Assembly: GCA_023053545.1 (NCBI GenBank) | Contig: JAKZAN010000198.1 | Coordinates: forward strand, 1 to 64,000 | Length of the DNA stretch: 64,000 bases | Direction of reading: 5' to 3' | From: Lepidurus packardi | Taxonomy: Eukaryota; Arthropoda; Branchiopoda; Notostraca; Triopsidae | Part shown: positions 35,686-46,805 of the stretch, piece by piece | Position numbering within the stretch: position 1 is the first letter of the stretch | Layout: the number at the start of each line of letters is the position of its first letter | Translations under genes and position numbers: made by a program | Notes under the pieces: generated by a model | The model's input: only the letters and a program-made list of their open reading frames with translations | Database searches by the model: none | What the model was told of the DNA's origin: nothing

Positions 35686-37983
35686 ATGCAGGAAGAAATA
35701 CCGGAAATCGACTTCAAGGAGTACTCGTCCCGTTTCAAACTCATTCGCAAGGAAAAGGATACCCACCTTCAGGAACACCTCCTCATGAAGGACACCAAGA
35801 CCAAAAGACGCGTCATAGTCAAGCCCGAGCATCTCGACTCCGAATAGCAATTCAAGATAGTACTTCGTCAACTACAGTCTCTGCTTCCCATCAACCAATC
35901 GCCCCACTTCGTCAAATTCCTGGGCTTCACAGTCTCCAACCGCGTCACCTACCTTATATTCTAGTATCATGAGGCTACACTCGAGTAGTCTCTGAAAACC
36001 ACTTCGGTCCAGAACAAAACCATACCTGAAAAGGCGATGTACACATTTCTGACGCAAATGATCTCTGCGCTGCAGTTCTTAGAAAGTATAGGCCTGCATC
36101 ATCTAGATATCCGGCCCCACAACATTCTAGAACAGAATAAAGAGTCTCTGACGCACTGTTTTAGGCTGTTTTTCACCCACTGCACAGTGGACTCTGTAGA
36201 GCAACTTCGCACTGCTGACATTGCGAACTTCGAGTACTATTTTCTGTCTCAGTACCAGTTGAGATAACTCAATCAAATCTACCATAATGGAGCAGATACC
36301 CTTTTTGAAGGAATGAGACCGCACTAGAAAAGTAAAAGCGACATGCAGAGTTTAGGTCTAGTCGCACTCGTCATGGGAACACTCAACCAGAAGGAAAGAC
36401 TGTACTCTTATGGTGAGAATGAGCTGCTAGAGTGGAATCAGGAGGTGCTGAGTCGACGGCTCAAAGACTTCAGAAGAATATACTCTAAAAAGTGTGTTCA
36501 TCTGGTGTAGGCACTGTTAGAGGCCCAGTAGGACTCTTTTGCAGGGTTGATTGAGCTTCTATAGGAACAACCAGGTGAACATTTTCCAGTAGGAAATGCT
36601 TACCGAAGCAAGAACAAGAACCGAAGCGCCAGAAACTCAGAAGAAGAAAGACCTGAAAGATTCCTAAGAATGATCAATAAAAACCCTGCCACTCCTCCCA
36701 TGAACCGGACGACTGATAATTTCAACATCTACTCTGACGGAGGGAGTATGCCTCTGCTTTCGGCAAGCAAGCCTGGTGGCACTCGCAAGATGCAGCGCAG
36801 CATTTAACCCAAAGAAGAAACTACTATTTTCTAGAGACAGAAAATCCAAATCTAGGAGGAAGAGGCTTCGACAACACGGGAAAGATACTTGAGCAACCTC
36901 GAAGAAATATAGCGGAAACTAATCTACAGACCGAATAGCAAGCAACTACTCCCTACGATTCAGTAAAAACAATATGCTGATGGGTCACGCTATGTCGGGT
37001 AACTGTCCTCAGTCACTGGCGAGAGGGAGGGCAAGGGTATCTTCTACTATGCTGAGGACGATGTGTATGCCGGGGAGTGGAAGGATAACACGCTCCAGGG
37101 GTACGGCATCTACCTATTCTCCAACGGTGAAAAGTACTAAGGGGAAATTAACAAAGGAGTAAAACATGGAAAAGGATAGTATCTCTATGAAAATGGAAAT
37201 CGCTACGTTGGAGACTGGGTCAACGACAGAAAACATGGTCAAGGCACCTACTATTATAAGGACCTGGGCGACATCTACGAAGGAGAGTACAGGGAGGGGC
37301 TCAGGGAGGGAAATGGTTCCTACATTGCTGCCAATGGGGACCGCTACGATGGTTCTTTCAAGAAAGGAGACCGATCAGGGTCTGGGAGAATGGTGTTTCG
37401 GTCAGGAACAGTAGTAGAAGGTATTTTTGTAGCCAATGAGCTACAGGGACTGGGCACAATTAGATACTTTAATGGGGACATGGCAGAGGCAATGTTCCAG
37501 AAAGGAGCCAAATCTGGTAATGGGCTCTACAACTATGCTGATAGTACTATTTTTGAAGGATGGTACGAAAAAGGGAGCAAAACAGGCAGAGCTACAGTCG
37601 ACTATAGTAACGGAGATCGCTACACAGGAGACCTCGTCGAAGGCAAAAGACAAGGAACAGGTACTTACCTGTATGGTAGTGGCCTGTAGTATACTGGGGG
37701 ATGGACGGACAATTCGAGGCACGGAAAAGGTCGGCTAGTGGTGATCGCAGATGGTACGATTGTGTCTGGCGAGTGGATATACGGGGAGTTGAGACAGCCG
37801 TGTGTGGTTACATACAGAAACGGGGACACGTACGAAGGCGAAACAATCAAGCAGACAGTGAAAGAAGGGAAAGGGAAGTACCGATTCAGCAGCGGATAGG
37901 AGCTGGAGGGTCTGTTCGGGAACAACAACTTCATCCGAGGAATATTGACGGACAGCTATGGAGTTTCAAGAAGCATCTAGTGA
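35686..37983 (+). CDS. Pseudokinase-like domain fused to MORN repeats
   Basis: 765 aa, no intron; ATG 35686 to TGA 37981-37983. Residues about 10-290 resemble a protein kinase: a hinge YLIFEY (Glu = UAG, 35962-35964), a catalytic-loop remnant HHLDIRPHNIL and a helix-F-like KSDMQSLGLVALVMGT. There is no glycine loop, the DFG region reads like FRLFFTH and APE is absent, so catalysis is unlikely. A charged linker (about 290-420) leads to at least ten MORN repeats of the form Y-x-G-E...GxG (about 425-750; e.g. RYVGDWVNDRKHGQG, YAGEWKDNTLQGYG). MORN repeats bind membranes or cytoskeletal partners, and ciliates have many at basal bodies and cortex. Penultimate codon TAG, then TGA. Confidence 0.82.
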
Positions 37984-38155
37984 AACACATGATATTTTCC
38001 AGATCCACTAACCTTGCCTGTTTTATTTACTTTATCTCACCGCCTGCAGAAGTATTAGGCCAGATACGAACTGCTGCTAGCTTAGCAGTACGCAAAGTTT
38101 AAATTATCGATCCCTTCTTACAAATTATACCCATACAAACACAGATATTCCCTCC

Positions 38156-39659
38156 ATGATTGATGCCACTGTCCTCGAAAACAAGAGAGAAACTTTCAGA
38201 CTCGAAATACGTCGTGAGGCCAAACAGGCCAGGATCCGTAACAGGAGGGCCACCCTACTTAGCTCTCTCCAGGAACGTCAGCCCATCGAGCTGCCCACCT
38301 AACAACTCGAATCTGCTCTCAACCAAATCTCCTAATCTATTATCAATATCTAGCCGTAGCCAGGCTGGAAGCACTCGATTGATCACCTCGTCTGCATCTA
38401 CTCTAACTACAAACATGACTATTCTAAGTGGATGGCTTCTGGGCTTATTGTCTCTCTCCTGCAAGTATTTAGACCCCAGCACCGTGCTCTCGACCTCTCG
38501 AAAGACGTCGCCCAGCTGCTGGCCAACATGCTCTGCGAGTCTTCTGAAGAAATGCTGGCCGAACATGTAGTCTCCCACCCCACAGTTTTGCAGGACCTAC
38601 TCGATCTGTGCAGATAAGGAGCGGACCCCGAAAACTTTGTATATTGTCTTTCGAACCTGGCAGCCTAGAGTTCGAAATGCCAACAGCTGCTCTTAGAAAA
38701 GGAGGCTTTACAAGTCATTTATAACCATCTAACTCACGAGAAAGACGTATCACGGCGCTAAACTATCCTCTGGTTCCTTGAGAACCTGCTGAGGGATAAC
38801 AACAACCTCTCTGCCCACTACAAACAGTTAACCTACCTCATCCCCTACTTGAGCAAACTCATCCTGTCCCAACGCCCAGACACTCTGGCTTCTGTCGTTT
38901 TCGTAGCGTCTGTCCTGTGTCGAGTAAATAAAAACTCTAAAGTAGCCGTCGCTAACATCTACTTTGCCCCAAATATGACTCCTCGCGTAGTTGAGCTTCT
39001 TGCCCATGCAGACACCAGGATCAGCGAGAACTGCATGAAGATCATCAGTGATTTTGCTGCGAGCGAGGATGGATCGTATGCGAGACGGATGTTGCAGTTG
39101 GGTGTGCTGGACAAACTGGATGTGCTTTTGCAAAACAAGTTGTCCACATCCTTCTTGGCCGAGGCTTTGTGGTGTCTGTCCAACTTGGCATGCAATGGAC
39201 GCAATGAAGCATGTAGTCTGCGAAAGCACCTTATCTTCGACAGAATCCTAGAGTATGCTAAAGGTAGCAATAACCTTCGAGTCAAGTATTATGCCCTGTA
39301 CGTATTGGACTCAGTACTCGGGTACAGCACCCACGTCGATATGGAGGAGTTCATAGAGCCCAAATGTGTAGTGTCCATTCTGATGGAGACGCTGGAGTCC
39401 GAGGAAGGCTGTGCAGATGTGATGTACAGGGTGCTGCACTCATTAAGTAAAACATAAACGATATTTAATGTGCGTAGAAGAAATTGTGGTGAGCTATCGA
39501 GGTGTGTACACTCCGAACTAGACCAACAAGATGGCGAACCAGCTGGAAAAGTACCACAACATCACCCAGAAGGTCGACAAGCTGACCAAACACCCCAACC
39601 GTAAAATAGCTACAATTGCAGAAGACCTATACCAAGTGGTTGGTTTGGATCTGAACTGA
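38156..39659 (+). CDS. Importin-alpha-like armadillo-repeat protein
   Basis: 490 aa with one 31-nt intron (39447-39477). The N-terminus has a basic stretch (RREAKQARIRNRR) in the position of an importin-beta-binding domain, then armadillo repeats of about 42 residues: DLLDLCREGADPENFVYCLS, a unit with ILWFLENLLRDNN, and EALWCLSNLAC which matches the importin-alpha repeat. The C-terminal KLTKHPNRKIATIAEDL resembles the end of importin alpha. The protein would carry nuclear-localisation-signal cargo into the nucleus with importin beta. The repeats are quite divergent and the usual tandem W-x3-N motifs are partly lost, so it may be a specialised paralog. Ends at TGA 39657-39659. Confidence 0.72.
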
Positions 39660-39841
39660 ATGAACGGCCCTCGATATTGCATACTATTCTACTACCTTTA
39701 TCAACAAGTATACTTTTGAAGCACCCAGATATTATTCAAACCAAGTTTATATTGTCAGATTACACGATACGCAGCCAAATCACCACTTGGAGTCAAGGTT
39801 AAAATATTAGTTAGGGCCAATCTATGGCTAACAAGACTCCT

Positions 39842-41896
39842 TCATGACTAGTCTTGATAAATATTTGCATGGTCGCTCGAACAGCCAGTTTTGTAAATCT
39901 GCTAGTCGATCTCAGGAGTTTTCACCTTATACACCCTCGATCTTAATTCCCCTGACTAGCTCTTCGTTTTCTTGACTGCTGAGCTTTTTAGGAACTTGCA
40001 CTTCAGGTCTTTTAGCGTGAAAAAACAGCTCAAGGCAGATGCCTTAGTGGGGAACTCGAAGCAACTAGGCTAGGTATTTTCTAGGTAGTTAGCGTTCCAA
40101 CCGTTGTTCCTCAGGTTATTCGCATAAAGTCGTCCATTTACTCCTTCGATAGACAGGATATTGGTCACCTAGACGATGATTGGCCTTTTGATCCAAATTA
40201 GATGATTATCTATTATGTTCCAAATATAGTCCCGAAAGGCTGAGAATTATAGCCGGTGCTGCACTATATGGGTTGTCCGAGCCCTGGTCTCAGGAGTCCA
40301 GATTCCGATCAGTAGTCCGTTCCCATTTAATATGGCACTGAGCTGCTGGAAGTCTGTGATGTTTAAGTTATAGATTATGATATTGTTTTCCTATTGGTAA
40401 GCTTCATGGGGGTGAGGATTTTCTCGTCCTTAAACTACGCTAAACTCTTTTTGCCCTTGATTAGGGGCCGATTCCTCAATTAGCTAATAATGGAGTGAGC
40501 CGATTTCAGGCTATTTGCACTCCATCCCTTCATGCGGCAGGCAGAACTTTAAGTATCGTTTCTAACTGAAACGTGTCATCTTTTACACTATCACAGACTA
40601 TATATTTTGGGCACTGACCAGCACCGGCTGTTCATTTCGGCCCCGTAAATACGCCACTTCGTTTCTAAGGCTGGTGAAATGGTACAGACACTCTGGTTTT
40701 CCGGCATTGATTCTCACCCTCAGCATATAGCATCCCCTGATAGATCTATTGTTTAGATCCTTGACTGGCACGAATCTTGCGATGAAGTTGTCGACCTTTG
40801 GAGACAATGACCCCATGATGTCGTGCAGGAAGATTTGGATTTTTTCTTTTCGACCATCGCTACACGTCCAGCCCTTGGCGACAGGCACTTTCATGAGACT
40901 GTCGAAACCGCAGCCGAACAACACCAGACCCCCATTCGTGTTGAGGAGACTACAGAATAGGGCCCTTAATTAAGAATTGGTGCTTTCTTAGCCGATTTTG
41001 AGTTCTGTTTGGTAGCTGACTGTTTCGGGGGGGAAGTTGCTGGAGTCGAGGAGGCATTCTTCAATATAGAAATACCGACGACAACAAAGAGGTTATGGGT
41101 TGAGGTATGTATTATCGAGGCAGTTGGCGAATTCTGCCTCAGAACCTTGCCTGATCTCGGCGCGAGCAGCGGCAGAAGCGAGATACTCGCGCTCAAGAAA
41201 CCTTTAGGTGAAGACATCATACTCCTGGTTCTATTTGATCTCGGCGATGACTTGTTTCTTCTTGTGCTACTCCTTCTCCTCCAGGAATTTTACACACAGT
41301 TTTTGGAGCCCACTCAACTTCGTGCTCAAACTCTCTTCAGGCTACATCTTCTTCAAGAAGTACTCCACATTCTTATACTTCCTCCTGTCTGCGGCACGTG
41401 TCCCTTGAACCAACTCCCTGACTAATGATCGGCTTGCTTTCACCAAATCCCCATTGTTTTTAACGTGCCTGATCAATTCCTCCATGTAGGTGTCCACGTG
41501 GTCCAGAACTGTGATTCCCTTGGCAGATACGAGTCTTGCCATCTTGCAAATAGTGTCCTGGTCGCAGGGGTACTTTCTATTGTTGATTCTGTTCTCGAAG
41601 ATGGCATACGCTTTTTAGTCTGCGAGTGTCTATGGATAGTCGAGCACATCTACTTTTTTGGAGCTGGCGAACATCTAATATTTCTACTACAATTTTATAC
41701 TCTCTTGAGATGTTTTAACCTTATTTTTGGAGCAAGTCTTTGATGCTGCTTTGCCTATCTATAGTATATTCATAGAGTCGATGTAGGATAACCATTTACT
41801 CATTCTTCTGGGGTGTATCAGGTACCTTAGGGTTTCCATGCACTGCCTCTACTCAATTTGAGGTGTACTTTCCCCTGTGCCCAACAGCAGACCCAT
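39842..41896 (-). CDS. AlbA_2 (Schlafen-type) domain protein
   Basis: 684 aa in one exon, ATG 41896 to TGA 39842-39844. The N-terminal 300 residues are helical and charged without a recognised fold. Residues about 290-420 match the divergent ATP-binding AlbA_2/Schlafen domain: an E-x-K motif (TELKIGEES), the helix SELRALFCSLLNTNGGLVLFGCGFD with the N-T-x-GG signature, and the later FTSLRNEVAYLRG. In eukaryotes this fold occurs in Schlafens, some of which cleave tRNA; in bacteria it occurs in putative regulators. The catalytic acidic triad of SLFN nucleases cannot be confirmed by eye. The C-terminal 250 residues are unrecognised. About 28 UAR codons. Divergent from the heat shock factor with 228 bases between starts. 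Confidence 0.6.
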
Positions 41897-42124
41897 TGTC
41901 GCATCCCTACGCGTCAGATATCGCTGCTTTATGGTTGGACGAGTGGGCGACAGCCACAACCAAAAGTACTTTAATTTTAATGACACTAACTTGAACTCCC
42001 AAGCCTACTATGAGTCTTGCGTTATCAATTTTTAAAAAGAATTAACTGGCTCCAAGTCTTCTTGTTCTGCTTCTGTATTATTTTGGAATACAATATTGTA
42101 TATATTTAGTAGGCTCTCAATATC

Positions 42125-43288
42125 ATGGATCCATAACAGGAGAAATACCCTCCAGACTCACTGAAGGCTGAGGACCAGGAACACCCATCCGACGTGGTTT
42201 CCCAGCAGCAACCGGACAGCCAGCCTCATAACCAGTCAGCAGAAGACCCCGAATAGGAAGACCAGCCCCAAAAGAACTCGCAGCAGCAGCCAACCGAACG
42301 CAAAAAGAAGAGCATCCGCAAGAACGAGATATCTAACTTCATCAGCAAAACCTACCGCATTCTAGAAGTAATAAATTACAACATTGCATAACTAACCTAA
42401 TCGCAGGACAAAGAAAACAATGATATCATCGGCTGGACTGACAACGGCAATAGCTTCATCGTCAAGAACAAGGAAGTCTTTGAGTCCACCATCCTGCCCA
42501 AGTACTTCAAGCACAGCAAGTTCTCTTCCTTCGTGCGCCAGCTCAACATGTACGACTTCCACAAGCTCAGGAAGGAAAAATAAATACCCATCTTTCGCCA
42601 CAAGTACTTCAAGTATAACCGCAAGGATCTACTCAAGAAGATCCGGAGGAAGTGTGTTATCGACGAGGCTGCCCAGCAGAACGAGGATGAAGAAGAAGCA
42701 AGGCAAGAAGATGAACAGCCGATTTTGGAGGGAGATAATGAGAATAGGGATAATCTGAGGAATTAGACTAATGAGCACCAGAGGATACATACCCACGATT
42801 TCGGGTCATTCCCTAGCGGCACGATAATGAATCCCACCGAGAACTTTATCCCCATCAGCAGACACAGCATGATCGAGGAGGAAAGCCAGGAGGACCATTC
42901 TTCAGAGGACCCTTCCGACTCTTCAGCAGAGTTCCTGCATTCTTCGCAGGGCCAGCTAGAGATTGTGGCCAAGTAGAATAACGAGCTGAATCGCGAAGTC
43001 CAGAATCTGCACGCACAATTTCTACACATGCAGGACATTCGTAACAGGCAGAAGGAGAAGCTGATGAAGATTGTGAATGCAGGCGTGTATTTCGACTTGG
43101 GGAAGGTCGTCGAGCAGCTGGAGAGTCTGGGTAGATTCGGAGGGGGGAACGTGCCCCAAGACCTGCGTAAGCTGTGTTGTCACTTCACGAACGTGTAGGA
43201 AGAGTCTCTGCAGTTCGAGTAATATATGATATCGCTGGGTAGCATTTTTACTAAGACGTGCCAAAAGCTGTCCAAGAAATCTGTATGA
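42125..43288 (+). CDS. HSF: Heat shock transcription factor
   Basis: 374 aa after one 39-nt intron (42368-42406). The HSF winged-helix DNA-binding domain covers about residues 68-165: ISNFISKTYRILE, then IGWTDNGNSFIV, the recognition-helix segment FSSFVRQLNMYDFHKLRK and FRHKYFKYNR. An acidic Glu/Gln/Asp-rich segment follows, then a leucine-rich heptad region (about 265-300: NNELNREVQNLHAQFLHM) suited to trimerisation. HSFs bind nGAAn arrays in heat-shock promoters as trimers. The N-terminal 60 residues are Gln/Asp/Ser-rich. UAR codons occur mainly in acidic or Gln-rich parts and one sits in the wing (42580s). Ends at TGA 43286-43288. Confidence 0.93.
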
Positions 43289-43432
43289 ATAGGAATAGTT
43301 ATCTGCGAGTGTTTGATGTTTCAAGGGATTCTCAGGTGTTTATTCAGAAGTGAAGGAATCGAAATGTAGAATAGTTAGTATAGAAAAAGTAGAAAAAGAT
43401 CAATCAGGGAACCGACCCACATCTCCTCACTC

Positions 43433-46400
43433 TCATGTTCCCGTGCTTCCGTTCTTGCACTTGAACCATATGATGTCCTTAGATTCTCGCACCCAACCTT
43501 TGTGATCGTTCCGGCATCCCCCGATACACCCGTAACACACTGATTTTAAGTCACACTTCAGACATTCGTAAGTCTTCCCCTCCTGACTGTCACCGTAGAC
43601 TGAAAGACAAACAGTAGTGTTGATTTCAGACTTGCACTCTCCAGAAAAGGCACAGATGCAGTATGCAGGCTCATAGACTCGCACTACATGGTGTTGCTTG
43701 GGGTGACAGTGAATTGCGCAGTACTCGCAAAAATGATAGTACTTATACATCTCCTTGTCTTCTTTGCAAGTGAGGCAGATGTAAGGCTGGCTGCTTGGTC
43801 CGCAGCTGTGCAGTCGTGAGCAGAATCCTTTTTCCTATGATTTGGTTAGATTTGTATATGGATACCTTGGCATTCTTGTTGAGGGTGGTTGGCTTTCTAC
43901 GCACGTGGACACAAACACTCTAGTTACCGTAGTGCAAGATGTCACAACGCACAGGTACTTCTGTTCGGAGACAGTTCTTTACATCCAGGAGTATCTGGTC
44001 TTTCTTCGCGAATCTGTTATAGACCACTACCAAGTGATTCAGTTTACACCTGAACAGCTTGTCGACAGCCTTCATGAGTCCTCGCCATCCTTCAGAAGTC
44101 ACATCAGTATTGTGAATGTCGATTTTGAAGACACATGTTTTCATGAAGAGAGGAATGACTGTGCAGATGTATTTCATGGAGGAGTCGTCGAACCGGTTCT
44201 CACTGAGGTTTAGGACGATCGTATCGATTTCAGTTTTGGAGAGATTGCTGAAGAGAACGTTGATTTAGCGTCCACTGAGGTGGCAGTCGGCCAGATCGAG
44301 AATGAGTTCTTTGAGAGCAGTTTTCGTAAGCTGGCTCGAAAGGCTATTGAGGGTACCTCCTAATTTGTTACCCCGATAGCAGAGAGTGAAGCTGTTGATG
44401 TTACGGGGCAGGTGCCAAGGACTTTCTTTGCCATGGACGATGTCATTGTGGCTAAGATCGATGTACAGTTTGTCAGCCTTACTTTTGCTGAGCAAGTCAG
44501 ATATCATCTTCGACTCTCTCTCGGAAAGAGCAGTGACTTTGGGCAAGCTGCGGAGAGATATCTTGATATTAAGGGCATCTGAAGAAGCTACTTTCTCGAC
44601 GATTGAAAGTAAATACTGTGACGGAATGGGGGCCCGATCCAGGTTAATTGTCACTTTCTTGATCTATTTGCGGAGGAAAACAGTGCATATTTCGAGATAG
44701 GGAACCTTGCTGTTTTTCATTATCAGGCTAACAGTCGACAAGTACATCAGCTGGCACACTTCCGGCATTTCCCCCGCTTTCAAACTCTCCTCCATTACGT
44801 ACTCATTGAAGTTTATTACTAAACTCTTCAGACTGCACATGCGATTGATGTTGATCATGCAATCCACAAGATTGTATTCTTGACTCATTATGAAACACAC
44901 CGATTTGATTCCTTGCAGAGTAATTGTACTGGCTGGAACCTGGGCAGATGGAACCGAGGGATGAGTAGGACTGCCATTGTTACTGGTTGTAGCACTATTG
45001 CCAGACCAGAATGCTACAGTCGCCAATGTAATCAACTTCTCAGTCCAAACATGAGACATTACTGTCGCAGAATCAACGAGGTTTTTATATTGCTGCAGAT
45101 CCAGGGTAATTAATTCCTTATTTGCAAACTATATGGTACTCACTATACTACGTGGTCTGGTGGGAGACTCAGTCTAAGTCATTAAAGGCGAGGGCAGACT
45201 ATCCCTTTTAAAAAATGAAGTGCCGTGTGTGGCTGCATTCGAACCTATTGTGGGTAGCACAGTTTTGTTATATCGATTCGTGGTATCCTTGGTTCTACTG
45301 TTGCTTATGATGTTTCTAGGAGCCTCCTTGCTCTTGTGGGGGTTGCTTTGTGGGTAGATCAGATGGGTTCTTGAAGGATTAGGCTTTGGGATTTCTATTC
45401 GTGTGGGCAGTAATTTTGCTCGAAATTCGTTCCTCGTGACAGACTTCTCCGAGATTTCCTTGGAGCTTTCGAGAGAGTTGTCATGAGCCATGCGGATAGT
45501 CTCACGGCTGATGTCAAAGGCATTAACCTTGCTGGTTGTGGACTGGTAGAGATCAATATTCCTATTTGCTTCCTCTTGTAACTTAGTGATCTGACTCTTC
45601 TTCTCATCTAACTCCTTCCTTTCTTCCTCCTATGCTTTCAAAACAATGTCTTGCAGCCGTATGAAATCAGACCGACGCTTTTCGTCGAATTCAAGAGCAG
45701 CGTCGAGAAAGTCACTGATCAAGTGGTTATATTGGTGACATTCCTTTGCTTCTTTGATCCACTCTCCCACTACTTATTTGTAGACTTGTTCGTCCACCTG
45801 CAGTCTCTCGTTTGACTTGTACTTCTGAAAGCGGATAATGTATAGAAGGCACAGGCCAAGACTGAAGGCGTCACTTTTGAAAGGATTGTTGCACACAGGC
45901 GACGAGGAGTTAGATTTGCAACTGTGCACGAGTTCAGGAGCGAGGAAAGGTACAGTTCCGACGAGGGTGCCGAACTCAGTGGAGTCTTTGGTGACTCGAC
46001 AGCTCCCAATGTCGCATATCTTGACTGTGAGTTGGTTTATGTCCGTGATTATGATATTTTCCGGTTTGATATCACAGTGGGCAATGCTCTTTTTCTAAAG
46101 CAGGACAAACGCGGACACCAGAACCTTGAGTAGCCGGCAAACCTAGGAAGTAGTGAATCTGTTGCCGCGTCGATGACGATGCTGGATGACCGAGTCGAGA
46201 CTGGTGATCCCTTTCTCCATGACTATGTATGCGAACTCGGTCCTGCCGATGAACCTCTGCAGGTAGGTGCGGAAGTAGCCGTAATACTCGATTATTAGTT
46301 TGGATTATTTGGATAGCTCCTTCATGATTTTGAGCTATTTGGCGAACTGGAGACGATGCTCTTCAGACTTGATGAGGACTTCTTTGATGGCCCGGGTTTC

Positions 46401-46559
46401 AGATTTGACGGAAGCGCTGAAGACTGAAGAATTGCCAGTGGTCGCTAGAGGTTCGTTCATTTATATCTGGGCGAGGGTGTAGTCGCCCTCAATGAGTTTG
46501 TGGTCTCTGAAGTACTCGATTTTGGGTTTGCGATCCTTGGGACTATCTCGGGGTTCCAT
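43433..46559 (-). CDS. Protein kinase - LRR - UBR-box fusion protein
   Basis: 1,031 aa, one 31-nt intron (43835-43865); ATG 46559 to TGA 43433-43435. Residues about 45-300 are a protein kinase: AIKEV lysine, alpha-C Glu encoded by UAG (46335-46337, LQFAKELKIM), catalytic loop HCDIKPEN, DIG in place of DFG, APEL, and KSDAFSLGLCLLYI. A charged coiled linker follows, then leucine-rich repeats (about 550-850; DLSHNDI, LNLSENRFDD), and finally a UBR-type zinc finger (about 900-1,000: QPYICLTC, HFCEYCAIHCHPKQHH, YCICAFSGEC) resembling those of N-degron E3 ligases. The kinase and LRR parts are joined by an uninterrupted frame through the codons around 45,060-45,175, with UAR read as Glu. I know of no protein with this order. 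Confidence 0.8.
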
Positions 46560-46805
46560 GGAGTGTGCTTTCCCTTTAGTCCCTGTGTAAGTAATAAAAT
46601 ATGTTTTTTTCTGGATATTGTTATATTATGATTATTGTAGCGAAGTCCACTATTCCCCCTTAGTGTGCAGGTTGTATCGATTATAAGCCCCCTAATAACA
46701 TTTAAACTCAGGATTTAACATGAACTCAAAGCTGATTTTCTTCAAAATCATGTTGGAAATACCCATAAAGAATAGAAAACAGAACCTATATCCAGCTTGA
46801 GTCCT

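Noticed and set aside
41009-41425. 138-codon plus-strand frame opposite the AlbA_2 gene
   Set aside because: Antisense shadow of a 684-aa single-exon frame with recognisable domain motifs.
43433-46559. Two genes, kinase (46559-45174) and LRR/UBR (45059-43433)
   Set aside because: The apparent stop between them is UAG; with UAR as sense the frame continues without UGA, and both parts are in the same phase.
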